A stretch of 64,000 nucleotides of DNA, from NCBI RefSeq assembly GCF_009870125.1, contig NC_046680.1:11284001-11348000 (forward strand), given 5' to 3'. The stretch is from Drosophila pseudoobscura (taxonomy: Eukaryota > Arthropoda > Insecta > Diptera > Drosophilidae). Below are positions 11,801-23,812 of the stretch, piece after piece. The number at the start of each line of letters is the position of its first letter. Within the stretch, counting starts at the first letter, position 1. Made by a program: the position numbers and the translations under genes. The notes below the pieces were generated by a model, which saw only the letters and a program-made list of their open reading frames with translations, made no database searches and was not told the DNA's origin.

Positions 11801-13681
11801 TATATATGTATGTACATCCATACGTATATAAATGAATTTATAATAGGGAAATGTGTTTTCGTATAAAAACAATACGAACAGAGTGTTTTACATATATTAT
11901 AGATGTATCCATTCGAGGTGTGCTTTCAATTCCGCGATTGCATACACTTAAAACTTATTCGGGGAACTTATTGAAATTTAATTATCATACCGGAATCAAC
12001 ATCAGCGATTAAGTTCTATGATGATCCTAATACTATCTGGTTTCACAGTTAAAACACTAATGATTGTTCAGTTTCCCCTTCACTCTTACTGTGTATAAGT
12101 AAATCTGTTTTAATTGAAAGATTAATTCTTTAACCCTCGCTGATGATTGTTTCACCTGTTCTTTTATTCCAGACGAAGAAACATTCTCCCGGCCATATCA
12201 AGAGACCCATGAATGCATTCATGGTGTGGAGTCAAATGGAGCGTCGGAAGATTTGTGAGCGAACGCCAGACTTGCATAACGCCGAGATATCCAAAGAATT
12301 GGGTAGACGATGGCAGCTCCTGAGCAAAGAAGACAAGCAGCCCTACATAGCCGAGGCAGAGAAGCTCAGGAAGCTGCACTTGATCGAGTATCCTAACTAC
12401 AAGTACAAGCCACAAAAGAAGCAGTCGAGATCTCCGGGAGCGCTAAAGCAGAATCAGGATGCGGATGGAAGCGAAGTTAAAAATGACACACCGAATAGCA
12501 CTTTGTCCACTATTGCAATTAATGGAACCCCCACTGCCGGCCGGAAAAGCAAAAGATCTACCTCTACATGTCAAACTGGTTCAGTTTCGAAACGTATAAG
12601 AAATAATGACACGGGTGATACTTCGAAACCTAAATACAATGTAAATGTAAAAGCTCCGATAGAGCAACAGCACAATAATGCCGTTGATATTATGTTACCA
12701 TCAACCGATAATATTTTAAGCTATCAATCATCTGAATATTTACCTCTGAACACGAATAGCAATGCTGATTGCGATCTAAAACTACACTCAGACCTAAATG
12801 CAGGTCAAATGGAAAATCTTTCCCCCAATCCACGAGAGAATTTAACCGACGATGTTTACAAGTATTACTCATTTTTCGCAAACTCCACCGACAACGAGGA
12901 CTCCCAGTTGGAGGTGAACTCTTCGTCCAATAGCCACCACAATCAATCGGATCCAGCCGCAGGGCTGATGGAGAATCTATCCGATATAGGTCCGCTGAAT
13001 GCCACGGAGGAGTTCTCTGAAGATGTCCAGAAGTATTTGCCATTCTGTGACGAATCCTTGTTAGATGTGAACTCCGTCAACAACAATGGAACCAACAACA
13101 GTTCCCATACGAACTTCTCGGATTGCCACAATATTATTGAAGACAACATTTTAAATGATGCCAACTTGCATTCGGCCAGCCATCAAATACCTCCGTATGT
13201 GCCTGACACTCCCGAGTGTTTTGTGGAAGACTGCGCTGGTGGCGACAACTCGTCCTCCCATCAAGTTCAACCGCAAACTGTTACGATGAACATCGAGATA
13301 CACAACAGCACTCGTCTATATGGGGGAGGGGGAGATGGCGGGCATACATTCCAAAATGACGATTTCAATCCGATTCCGACGGCGGCTGAAGACAGCGAGT
13401 GCAGCATACTGACCGCCTCACATTCGCCCCAATTCGTCTTCAGCAGCATAAGTAATAGTTTCGTTGAATCAGATGCTATGGGTTCACACCCATGTACATA
13501 TATAACCCAAGACTACACCGGAAACGTAATTGAAACAAACAATGATCTCAACTACACCGCACATGATAACAACGGAGCTCTCCTAGCTTACACATCTGAG
13601 GATTTACCCCTTCAGCCTACTGGTAGTCATTTAGAGTTTAACACTAACAAATATGAGTTTGAAAGTTATTATAAAATGTGA
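8812..13681 (+). CDS. Sox14: Sox14, SoxC-group HMG-box transcription factor
   Basis: Exon 1 is 8812-9243 and exon 2 is 12173-13681, joined across a 2.9-kb intron (donor CAA/gtaagt, acceptor ttattccag), giving 646 aa. Exon 1 encodes a low-complexity Thr/Pro/Ala-rich N-terminus with TDTDTD and RIRIRIR stretches from GATACG repeats. The HMG box begins just after the junction at about residue 150 with [19 protein letters not shown] and ends near YKYKPQKK. It is of the SoxC (Sox4/11/12) type and binds and bends DNA in the minor groove. The remaining ~415 aa are Asn/Ser/Asp-rich, with two related segments (MENLS...[10 protein letters not shown] and MENLS...[10 protein letters not shown]). A short conserved-type C-terminus, YEFESYYKM, is probably the activation domain. 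In D. melanogaster Sox14 is ecdysone-induced and acts at metamorphosis and in dendrite pruning. Confidence 0.93.
10292..10309. repeat. CAG trinucleotide run
   Basis: Six perfect CAG units inside the Sox14 intron. They are not in a credible coding frame. Confidence 0.8.
11034..11090. repeat. Short tandem repeat of CACTGCT units
   Basis: About four near-perfect 7-bp units (CTGCTCA), followed by decayed copies, in the Sox14 intron. Confidence 0.75.
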
Positions 13682-14200
13682 GAAATACCTTTAAGTTTTG
13701 TGTAATTTATAACTAATATAATTATACGTTTGTAATTTTACACCAAATTATACATATATATATATATATATTCCATAAATTCTATATATACGATTATATA
13801 CATAAAAAAAAGAATAAATGCTTTGCATTGAAAATATTTATACCGGAGCGCTCTTTCCTTTCCTTGAAGTTTTGCTTAGAGACCGTATGTTCGGGATCTA
13901 AACATGGAGGTAACCGAAGAACCGTATAATAGCTAGCTCTCAAAGAACTCAAAATAAAGAAAAGAATCGTTTTGTTTTGCGAAGTATCTACATATGTTTA
14001 TTTACACGTATATATATTTTACATCAATCATTGGTGGCACGGCACAGATCAATCAACAAGAAACATCCAACATAATAGAGTACACTATGACATTAAACTA
14101 TGATCATTTGGGGGGTTACACGATAGAAATAATTTCGATAATAAATTAGTATACTTTAATTTCAATTTTGCACATTCCACAGCATGATAGTTTATCCAAA
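13682..14200. other. Convergent 3' UTR region of Sox14 and Phm
   Basis: Sox14 3' UTR with AATAAA at about 13813 (and another near 13953), an AT dinucleotide run at 13752-13770, then the 3' UTR of the minus-strand Phm gene. No other feature was seen. Confidence 0.55.
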
Positions 14201-17200
14201 TTACAAGGTGCTCGCTTCGATATGTGGGATATTGTGTAGGCCGGTGTCGGGATTGGACCAGTAATAGTAGGGGGGACCTTGGCTGAAGCAATATTTCATG
14301 TCAAGAGTCTCCCCATGGTCCACATAGTACATAAGGTAAAAATTGCACATTTCATCTTCGTTGGTGGGGCTGCAAAGGACACGAAAATGTACTTCCTGGC
14401 GGTAGAAACGGTACACGAGTGCGTGTGCTATAGATATGATGTACATACCCAATTTTAGTTATCCGATGACGGGTATTTTTGATGGTACACCTCATGGCGA
14501 GCTGATCGCCGCTCAAAATGGGTTCGGTGTTCGTGACATTGTAAAACATCTGAGGCGTAAGCGGATCCCGCTTTCCAAGTTGAACCCATTCTTGAATTCC
14601 CTCGCTATTCGATCGCACTCTATATCCAGCCACAACCTTTCCCATTTCATGAGTGTGCACACGATAGGCAAATGGAAATAGTACTTTATTCTCAGTTATT
14701 TCGCAAGCTGATTCCATGTGCTCTGTTTTCATTGCGGGAATTATTCCGTCTGTGCCCAATAATAGTGTGCCAGCTAACTTTTGAAGGCTGTTGAGAAAGT
14801 GTGTAAGACCCTAATGCAATCGCTTAAAATGAAAGAGCAGACTTACGGCTTTTCTGTGTAGTCCAGGAACACGCCAGAGTCATCGGTGGAACCATCTGGA
14901 AACCAAAGCAAAAACTTGTTTCACTCGTACGAGTACCACCCTCCCACTGAGGAAACTTGTTGTTTACTCACCCTTGAATCTGTCAACGTGAGCGTAGTGC
15001 ACTTGCAGTACCAAATACTTGGTTGGCGAGTCCTTGCCAACCTTAAAGCCAACACCCGCAGGCAAACTTACCTTTTGGGCATCTCTCGCCCATGCATATA
15101 GGATCTAAGTTGAGAACAAATATATACCATACACACATTAATTTGGTAGGCACTTTACAAATGTACACAATAAATAGTAAGCCACGAGCAACCTCGATTC
15201 TACTGTACATGTAGCTACTCCGCACAGTGTAATCAGTTAACCAGAACAAAACGTCTGCATATGTATATATGTATGTACATATGTAGGCATTTGCTTACGA
15301 GGTTAAAGTCAAGGACTGGTTACATTACAGCTTTTGCCTTGAACACAGTAAAACATTTACGTATTCAAAATGTAATGGAATCACTATCGTAGTAGTATCT
15401 ATCAGAATGAGTTATATTTAGTTTTATTTACGTATTTTTATAGTAAGGAATTAGTATTGTTTTGATTCTAAAATCCCCTTTGGACATTGCAAATTTTGAG
15501 TCTGTAAGTTTTTCACCAAGAATTTAGCCATACATACATATATTGTTATATATGTTATATGTAGTTTAGAGGATACCCCATAGGTATTTGAAATATGGCC
15601 GCTACGATCTGCTGCAAGTGCGATAAAGAAATCGACGACCAGGCAATATGCAGCTCTGGCAAGTCGTACCATCCGGAGCACTTCACATGTACGGAGTGCG
15701 AGAAGCCCATAGGAATGTCGGAGTTTAAGCTTCTGAAAAACGAGCTGGTTTGCAGCGAGTGCTTTCTGAAAAAGCATGCCCCCAGGTGCTATGCCTGCGG
15801 CTCTCTTATTCGGGAGCGTGCCATTGCTGCGGTTGGACGCAAGTGGCACGAAGAGTGTTTCAAGTGCGTCGGGTGCTGTCAAAACCTGTTGACTTCGACG
15901 TTCTTCGAAGTCAACGGGTATCTGTTCTGTAAGGATGACTTCCGAGAAGCCTTTTCGTCCCGTTGCGCCGGCTGTGGAGAGCCCATCGACAAGAAAGCCA
16001 TAGTCGCCTTGAACACGAAATGGCACCCTCGTTGCTTCGAGTGCTTCAACTGCGGAGAGCGTATTGCCACTGATAACTTCAATATCGAGGACGGAAACCC
16101 GTTCTGCCTAAAGTGTAGTGGAGAACCCACCCGAAATCAAATTACAAATTAAAATGTTCCAAAATTTAAGCTGTTAAATAGGATTTTGTTAGCTTCTATC
16201 ACACTACTGGTTCCCAATCGAAGGATTATCACATTTACCTGAGAGTGAGAACGAGGTCCGCAGGGGCTGGCCTTTTCCTCAGCCGTTGCTTGGGCCATTT
16301 CTCCGCAGTTCCTGTTTCAGAGAAAATACATACGTTATGTTATTGGTTGTACAAGTTTATTGAAAAAAACTCACCAAGTGCTTTTGGTTGTTCCTGGCTC
16401 GCCACACCCGTACAGAAGCATGTGATGAGCCGTGTTCATGGTTGCATTCGGATTAAATCCAACTTTAGAAAAACAATGAAATTACAAAATGTTTAATGGA
16501 AAGCTTCTATGACTTTTTGACGTACCAATATAGTATGTGGTAGTTGGATCGACTTTTATTGGAGTGCACAAGTACAAATCCGGCTATATGTTAGTAATAA
16601 GTACATAAAAAAACAAATAAAATAATTTTAGATTAGTTATTTAGAAACAATATGCATACTCGAGGGTTCTTACAAGTGCAAAGTGTATATTATTAAACGT
16701 ATTTCCCCCACGCATATATTATTTTGTATGTACATATGTATTTATGTATCTATCTACAGAGCACCGCGCAACTTGCAGGCCGTGTCCTAGGGCAAACCGC
16801 AATCTACAGGTTTCAATGCATCCCATATGGCAAAGTCTATTTGTGTGTATCTACACAGAAATAAAAGAGTAACCAACCATATGGAACAGTTTCCTGTATA
16901 ACTTATTCATTTGTACATAGTATTATTGCTATTGGATTTTTTGCGGAGCATCTGTAGATTGTTATACATACATACAGGCACATGTAATCGTACTTTTGTG
17001 GCACAAACCATATGACACTTGAAAAAAAATTAATTTCCGATGTACTACTCACAGTTTTCGGTGAAACCAAGGGCATCAGGAAGGGGAAAGATCCTGTGGA
17101 GCCTGTTGCGGATTCATAACTATTCCTTCGGTACATCCCCTGGTCCACCAGGCTGTACACACTTATTAAATTGACTAGCAAAATGTAGCAACAGGGCATT

Positions 17201-17223
17201 GAGATTCCAATCTTTCGAGCCAT
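14201..17223 (-). CDS. Phm: Peptidylglycine alpha-hydroxylating monooxygenase
   Basis: This copper enzyme hydroxylates the C-terminal glycine of neuropeptide precursors, the first step of alpha-amidation, in the secretory pathway. I read eight exons: 17223-17053, 16583-16526, 16462-16375, 16311-16239, 15104-14972, 14895-14847, 14787-14449 and 14369-14201. All introns are GT-AG and the phases agree, giving 359 aa. The N-terminus has a signal peptide (CCYILLVNLISVYSLV). The CuH site region TAHHMLLYGCGEP, the HYAHVDRF region, and the CuM-region motifs YRVHTHEMGKVV and EDEMCNFYLMYY are all present. The C-terminus is HNIPHIEASTL. As in other flies there is no lyase domain, which is encoded by separate genes. 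It is divergent from Pask, with DRE-like sites between them. An unrelated LIM gene sits in intron 4. Confidence 0.93.
15595..16152 (+). CDS. Small protein of three LIM domains, nested in Phm
   Basis: This is a single-exon gene of 185 aa made almost entirely of three tandem LIM double-zinc-finger domains. LIM1 runs from CCKCDKEID to CSECF (about residues 7-60), LIM2 from CYACGSLIRE to CKDDF (about 66-119), and LIM3 from CAGCGEPID to CLKC (about 125-178). All the zinc-binding Cys/His positions I checked are present, e.g. YHPEHFTC, WHEECFKC and WHPRCFEC. LIM domains mediate protein-protein contacts. The pattern is like paxillin, testin or PINCH LIM repeats without their N-terminal regions. The whole gene lies within Phm intron 4 (15105-16238) on the opposite strand. 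Small three-LIM genes of the CG30178/CG30179 type occur at this locus in D. melanogaster, but I cannot say which is the ortholog. The lack of introns would also fit a retrocopy. Confidence 0.88.
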   Translation: MAATICCKCDKEIDDQAICSSGKSYHPEHFTCTECEKPIGMSEFKLLKNELVCSECFLKKHAPRCYACGSLIRERAIAAVGRKWHEECFKCVGCCQNLLTSTFFEVNGYLFCKDDFREAFSSRCAGCGEPIDKKAIVALNTKWHPRCFECFNCGERIATDNFNIEDGNPFCLKCSGEPTRNQITN

Positions 17224-17745
17224 TTTCGCGTCCTTTTATGTGTCTATATTCTATTTTAATATTAATTAAGGAAATTAAAACAAAGAATCTACGTGGAAGA
17301 ACTGTTCTGCTCGTTTCGTTTGCCTAGGTTTTAGTTCTGTGTATTTGTGAGATACATTTTACACACGTAGGCCCAGCTTAGTATATGTGAAGTGTTGTTA
17401 TCGATGTTTAAAACCCACATATCGATAACAGTGCTGGAAATATCCACAAACCGCCCTGAACATATGGTTTATTTTTAAAAAGGCCACAGCGCAATTTGCT
17501 TGTAATTTCATGCTCAATATTCTGAACAGAAATAAAATGTCATTAAAAAATTTGCAAGTGAGACCGTATCCAATTTGAATGGTAGTAAATCATGAAAATG
17601 TTTGTTCGCATGCGCCAACCAATTGATTTTTGTGATAAACACGGTTCCGTTCCCATGTTTTGAGTGTCTTATTTCTTGATATTATTGTAGGCTGCTTCAA
17701 ATTATAAGATTGCACAAGCTGAGCTGGAAAATATTTTAACTATAA
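17224..17745. promoter_or_regulatory. Divergent Phm/Pask promoter region
   Basis: About 520 bp separates the two start codons. It contains a perfect DRE, TATCGATA, at 17420-17427, and a second near-match TTATCGATG at about 17399, which suggests BEAF/DREF-type bidirectional promoter control. The transcription starts themselves cannot be read from sequence. Confidence 0.5.
17420..17427. promoter_or_regulatory. DRE palindrome between Phm and Pask
   Basis: Perfect TATCGATA about 200 bp from the Phm start and 320 bp from the Pask start. Confidence 0.5.
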
Positions 17746-20700
17746 ATGGCGGATCAATGCGGCATGGTGGAACCTACTAATGGTATGCCCCCATAAACCC
17801 AGTCCATCTATTGACCCTGGTGTAGCTATGGATTTGTTTTGATTTTGCCATTAAGAATTAAACATATAAAAAAATGTTAAAAGCTTTTACTATATAGTAT
17901 TCAATTGAATGTCAATCAGTTTTTTGTCAACAAAATTAAGCAAGTAACAGCAAATAGTATCGCAATGATATATTATTTGCAGAAAATGCGGATTTCATTT
18001 AATTAGTGGCAAATTATATGTATTTCAGGCGAAAGCACTTATCAAGACACATCGAGTATTTTAAATATGATGGATCCAAACACCTTTAATATGCCGCCTC
18101 CCAACTTACATTCGTCGAAGGGGATAAACCCGAATAAGGCGATATTTACGATAGACTCAAATACAGGACAGATCTTCATTGTGAACAACAAAGCATGCCA
18201 CTTGTTGGGATATACGTCGCAGGAGTTACGGAACAAAAGTTTTTTTGATTTACTAAATTGTAAAACGGAAAGTCACATTTCGTCATTGGCGGAAATGCAG
18301 ATTGATGTCGATGAGGGAAGAGTTGTCCTTCTCAGTGGCAAAGTGATAGAAATGAAGACAAAACAGAGCACTAAGATATTGGTCTCGCTCTGGATTCGAC
18401 AAATAGACAACGAAGGACGGAACATAGCTGTCGCCGAGCCGGTTCAGAGACACATTTGCCAAATAGGCATTGACCGCTTCGGTGCGATAACAATGGCCGA
18501 CTCTGCCACTGCTACAATATTCCTTTATTACTCCACCGAAGACGTCGTTGGAGTGAATATTACAACACTAATACCCTTCATAAAACTCCCAGATCCGGAC
18601 AGTAGAGAGATACCGAAGATCCTGCGCAAGCAGAGAGCCACAGGACGCACCACTGACAATGTTAAATTTCCGCTCTGCTTGCTTATAACTACACCGGAAG
18701 CGATTGGTTCTTCAACGACGCATTCCTGCAATACGTGCTTCAACATAACCGTGTGGGTTTTCCAAAATCTGAGTGGGCTTATTGTGGTAGATGAAATAGG
18801 CAACATTCAGACTTGCAATCAGCCGTTCTCTGTGTTGATGTTCGGATACGGCCAGGAAAAAATAACAAAAATGCATATATCTTCAATTTTACCTAACTTC
18901 GGCAAAGATTTTCGCGAAGATAAAAGCCCAAACGTCTCGAATACATCCATTACCAGCAATGATTGGGAGCCCGATACAGATCCGTTTATCGTTGACAACG
19001 AGTCCTCACTTCAATCTTGTAAAAAACTGTCCGCAATCCCACCTGCAAGTGAACATTCTCTCTACGACGCGGGACTCAATGGCGGAACCCACTTAAGCTG
19101 TAACCAGGAGGGTAACAGCGACATGATTTCCGAAATTCGTCCACTCGAAGACATTACAATAGACGAGATTTTGACACCAGTGAATCCCTCGAAAAAGTTC
19201 CCCTCTGACGAGTATGAAGAGTCGCTATCCCACCTAAATGAAATGAGCTTGGACAAGGTTAAGTCCCAATCTATAGAGGCTTGTGATGCTTCAAGCAGTA
19301 ATCCAGCCACGAGGCTACTCAGTTCGATTAATGGAAACTTTCTGGGAGAGGCGATTCACGCTGATGGCACTGTCATAGACGTTGTGTACTCGGTATTGCT
19401 CCATGTGTTGCCCTGCTCCCGCCGAGTGTATTGCATTTGGGTGTGTCGAGACCCCTCCAATCGCTTAGAGAGCGACAAGTACAACTATGTCAATCTCACA
19501 TCAACATTCAACAGCATGGCAAGCACTATCGAGCAGTCCCTGGGACAAGTAATTAAGACAACAGCAGCTCAGAATTCCAGCAGACCCAACTCTCTCTCAT
19601 TGATGTCCAAATACGAAGACGAGCTGTACTCGGGGGACTATAGCAAGCACTACACTTCGATCCGGCAGATTGGCAAGGGAGCTTACGGCTATGTTAATAT
19701 GGCTTTTCGGAACACTGATCGGCTATTGGTTATAACCAAGTTTATTTTGAAGGAGAAACTTTGCCCTCAATTTATGATTAAGAACCGGGATGGTAAGGAA
19801 GTTCCTATCGAGATCCACCTCCTGCAGACCTTAGATCACAAGAATATAGTATCGGTGTTAGATGTTTTTGAGAATGATTTATTCTACCAGCTGGTGATGG
19901 AGAAACACGGTTCGGGAATGGACCTATGGACGTTCATTGAACGACGGCCTTTAATGGAGGAGAAGTTGGGAAGCTATATTTTCCGGCAAATTGCGGATGC
20001 CGTCTATTATTTGCATGAGCAGAAAATACTTCATCGTGATATAAAGGACGAGAATATAATCATTGATCATCATTTTAACATAAAGCTAATAGATTTCGGT
20101 TCAGCGACATTCATGGAAGAAGGTAAATACTTTTCAACGTTCTATGGAACAACCGAGTACTGCAGTCCCGAAGTCCTGGCTGGCAATAGATATGTCGGTC
20201 CCGAGCTTGAAATGTGGGCCCTCGGCGTCACTCTGTACGTCTTAATGTTTTTCGAGAACCCATTTATCGACGTCGAAGATACTGTAAAGGCAGAAGTCCA
20301 AATACCAAAGATGGTATCGGAGCAGCTGAGTCGTCTTTTGACCTCCATGCTGAACAAAGATCCCAAATACCGCTGCACAATGCTGCAGCTAGTAAACGAT
20401 CCCTGGCTCACGCAAGAAGTCAATTCTGCGCACTTTAATTTTGCATGGATTGTTCCATGCAAGGCGCATGAGGCAGAACCGGACACTCATTTCATGGGCT
20501 ACTACTCCAGCACATCAGTGTTGTCAACCATTTCGCCGCAGGAGAGCTTCTCCCATATTGAAGACTGCTCCATAGGCGGGCCAGACGAGGACACAAAGCT
20601 GACGGCAACACAAAAAACAGGCATAAAACTATGGAAAAATAATGAAGGTAAGCGATGCAATGTCTATTAATGTATATTTGTATTTTTTTGAATAAGTATT

Positions 20701-20964
20701 TTTGGTTCTGTCTATGCCACAGATAAGCACAATAAGATGGAAACACTTTATGCGAAGCAATTTCAATTGAATTCCTCAATCAGTAATCATGAACTGAGAT
20801 TATCGCTTCCTGCTGCGAGCCACACTGAGACAGAAAAACAAATATGCTCTTCAAAATCGGAAAACGACATATTTAAACACAAACTTGAACCATGCGTCTC
20901 TGCCTATAACGTAGTTAGCTTGCACGACGTTAACACAAAACCTAGAACCCTGAATTTGAAGTAA
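17746..20964 (+). CDS. Pask: PAS-domain serine/threonine kinase
   Basis: This is a nutrient-sensing kinase in which PAS domains regulate a CAMK-like catalytic domain. Exons 17746-17782, 18029-20647 and 20723-20964 give 965 aa, and the phases fit. The first exon encodes only MADQCGMVEPTN and the first base of the next codon. A PAS domain is seen at about residues 45-135 (IFTIDSNTGQIFIVNNKACH), with further PAS-like segments around 165 and 255 (GLIVVDEIGNIQTCNQPFSV). The kinase domain spans about 555-805: P-loop GKGAYGYV, catalytic loop HRDIKDEN, DFGSA, and activation-segment end GTTEYCSPEV. All key residues are intact, so the enzyme should be active. The C-terminal tail has no recognised domain. 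It is convergent with the OSBP-like gene. Confidence 0.93.
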
Positions 20965-21698
20965 TATGATTTTGGTTTTATTATGTGTGTAAATTATTAT
21001 GAGTGTCACCAATGTAAATAGCAGTATATGTGAAGAAGACAATTAAACAAAGGTCCTGGAATCTTTTAAAATGAACAAAATAAATCGAATATGTATATTA
21101 CTGTTACTATCACAGTCTTTATGTTCGAATCGGGGATCCCACCATCCACCAAATACGCGTCACTCGTAGATCGGGGGAGATTTAGGTTACATGCCAATAG
21201 GTAATGTCTTACTTGGGAGATCCCAGTTAAAATCATCCTGTTGCTTGGTAATTTCATTCACCGGCGGTTATGATACTATACTCGTACCGTAGTTGTAAAA
21301 AATGTCCAACATATTATAGCGCAACAAATAACTGAATAACATTTTAATTGCATCATATGGAATTGTCAGATAATTAACACCTACACACATAGATATATTT
21401 GACTACGAAAAGTAAGCTGTAACTTAATATCTGTTTTAAAACAATGGATGCTTGTGCGACTGGATTGGATTATGTTTACTGTATGCCAAAAGCTCATATG
21501 AAATTGCGCGGTATTTCCATTTTTTGTTCAAAGCCATGGTTTGACATATTATAACTTTGGCCAATTCGTAGTACATTGAGCCATGTACTATGTACATACA
21601 TCTATCCAGTTACCAACGATTGCTTAGTGAATACACCTCACAAACTTTATACAAATACAATATATATTACGTAATCACATGTATACTCTAAAATTGTT
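20965..21698. other. Convergent 3' region of Pask and OSBP-like gene
   Basis: AT-rich 3' UTR sequence. An ATTAAA polyadenylation-like hexamer follows Pask near 21043. No repeats or ORFs of note. Confidence 0.45.
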
Positions 21699-23812
21699 CT
21701 AAAATATTGTATTGGCGATGTCGTATTTACGGTCCCAATATCCTCCAGTATAGTTCCAATCTTCGGTTTTGGTGTGGGGGTTTGTTACAGGCTTAAACCA
21801 TCTAAAAATAAGAATATTTCGTCATATTTTAGCTGTAGATCATGTAATTTATGGGTAAGATTGTTACCTTGGTGTCCAATTATCGCCATTAGTGGTTTTT
21901 CGATGCTTTCGAGTGTGTCTTTGCTTTTCTTCTAGGCGAGTCTTCTCCTTAGATGCACCATCTAAATTTCCTTCTTCGAGGTATAATATATCAGGTCGCA
22001 GACGAGAGTCGGTAGGGCAAAGTGTTAGCGGTGGTTTCATATTTTTATCCATAGCATTAAGCTGCAGCGCAAAGTTTGTAAATTGGTAGTACTGCAAGTA
22101 TGAGGTTATTGAAAATAAAATCATATAAGATATCCAATGTATTGTACCTCGTTGCAGTTGGAAGGTCGTGGCTTGCAACTCCATAATACGGTGGAGTCTG
22201 GTACATCAAGCGAATATGCAGAGTCGCTCTTTGGTATGTCATTTGTCTCTTGCTCAAGAGGTGGAATGTTGTCGCTCTACAAAATATTTTGATGTTAAAA
22301 AAGAACTTATGTGTTTGGGATTCTCGAACTTACATCTTGTATGGACATGCTGCGAAAAGAGCTCAGCTTAAAGCTGTTCAATTTAGAAAACATCCTCTTC
22401 GGGGTTCCATCAGGCGAATCACCCGAGTCGCCACCGTCATTCTTTCTGGTTCCCAGTTTCATATATTGCGCATAGGATTCCGCAGAGCAGCATTTGATAA
22501 AGTCTGTCCATTTACCATACAGAAAGAATATATTCTTTTCGCTAAAAATATGTGATTCAAAAATTAAGATTCATTCTTCCGAGTTTTTCGCATCCTTTAC
22601 CTTGAATCCCGTACAAAGCCCTCAACTCGATGCAAGTTTTTGGCCCCAGAACCAGCTGATTTGAAAGTTAGGTTCGCAATGTGACCGGTGGAATGATTTG
22701 TTATCACCATCTTTCCATACTGCTCTATCCACAGTGTTCCAACTATAATGTTGTGCACGCAACAGTTTACATTAGTCCAGGTGTAAGTTTCCTTCCATCT
22801 GACAAAAAGCGGATACCGTTAGCATGATTTAATGAATTTATATGAGCATACCCACTTTGGAAACTCAATGGTGACCGTGCCTTTGGGATTAACTTCCACA
22901 CTTTTTCCCCAGAACTTAATCTTTGGGTTAATGGAGCCATGGAATTTAAAATCATTGGACTCTGCGTGAAATGCAGAAACTGGTGGATGGTGAGAAACCT
23001 GCTCACAAACTATTCGATAATCGTCTCTCTGCAATTCGTAAGTTTCGCCCAACAGAGGGTTAAATGGTTTTCCGAGTCTCTCCCAGTTGCAAGCCAAAGC
23101 AGAAACGGCAAAAGCTAAAAGTATTTAAATTTGTTTAATTTATCAATAGAAATTGTATTAAAATTAAACAAAAAAATACTTGGTCACACTTTTTCACTTA
23201 ACACTTGTTGAAAATATAAAATTTTTGCCGTGAACACCCTGTTATTGTTCAAGAAATCCATACTATTTGTTGCTTTAAAATAACTAGTATACGTGAATAT
23301 TTACTACCTGGCTAGACGTGAAAGAAGTGAATACCGATTTATTCGGCTGTCCATACATAAATACTGTATATAATGTATGTACATATGTTGTTAAGTACAT
23401 ATGTATGCACTTACATGGTCTGCTTGCTGTGAAATTAAATGAAAATCTTCGAACCACTCAATTTAGATACTTGCCTGCAACATATTTCATTCGATCTTCT
23501 GGAGTGTCCTGGCGAGCTGCTTGTGTCAAAAGTTGTGCATACTCCATATATTCGCATAGCCTCTGCAGGAAGCTCAGGGGTTCGTTTAGCATTACCGGCA
23601 TGGTAATTTTACTCAAATCCTTTCCAATGCAGTTCTTGAGGATAGCCCAGATACTTACTTCCCTCCGTGATATCATTGGAGCTGGAAGCTCGGTTCTGCG
23701 AAGGCGAAATGTTATTATTACAGCCGAAAGTAATATTTTAATTTTGTATTCTTACAGTTTGAAGGAACGGATCTTACCTTTCGACACGTTCTATCAAATC
23801 TTCCTCTGCCAT
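21699..23812 (-). CDS. CG3860: Oxysterol-binding-protein-related protein (ORP1/ORP2 type)
   Basis: This is a lipid-transfer protein that carries sterol or phosphoinositide between membranes. Exons are 23812-23778, 23695-23475, 23114-22856, 22798-22601, 22541-22334, 22276-22148, 22091-21868 and 21801-21699, giving 458 aa with consistent phases. The ORP signature is visible: NPLLGETYE, then VSHHPPVSAFHAE, with CCVHNIIVGTLW following. The short form has only the ORD domain with no PH domain or ankyrin repeats, and a C-terminal YTGGYWDRKYDIANTIF. The N-terminal LPAPMISRREVSIWAILKNC is typical of the ORP1L/ORP2 subgroup. Intron 2 uses a GC donor (GCAG/gcaagt), because every in-frame GT alternative breaks the protein. 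Intron 3 uses gtgggt. The gene lies in tandem downstream of Unc-89. The symbol is given from synteny. Confidence 0.85.

Larger units (their letters stand above)
9244..12172 (+). other. Large Sox14 intron, rich in simple repeats
   Basis: The donor is at 9244 and the acceptor AG ends at 12172. The intron holds many short tandem repeats: TATG at about 9628, CAG at 10292-10309, AACAGC at about 10893-10917, CACTGCTC-type at 11034-11090, and ACAGAT near 11505. The overlapping 60-100-codon ORFs are translations of these repeats. No nested gene is recognised. Its size suggests it holds enhancers, but none can be identified from sequence alone. Confidence 0.55.

Noticed and set aside
15451-16026. 191-codon minus-strand ORF across the LIM gene
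   Set aside because: It is the complement of the three LIM domains, whose Cys/His spacing proves the plus strand is coding.
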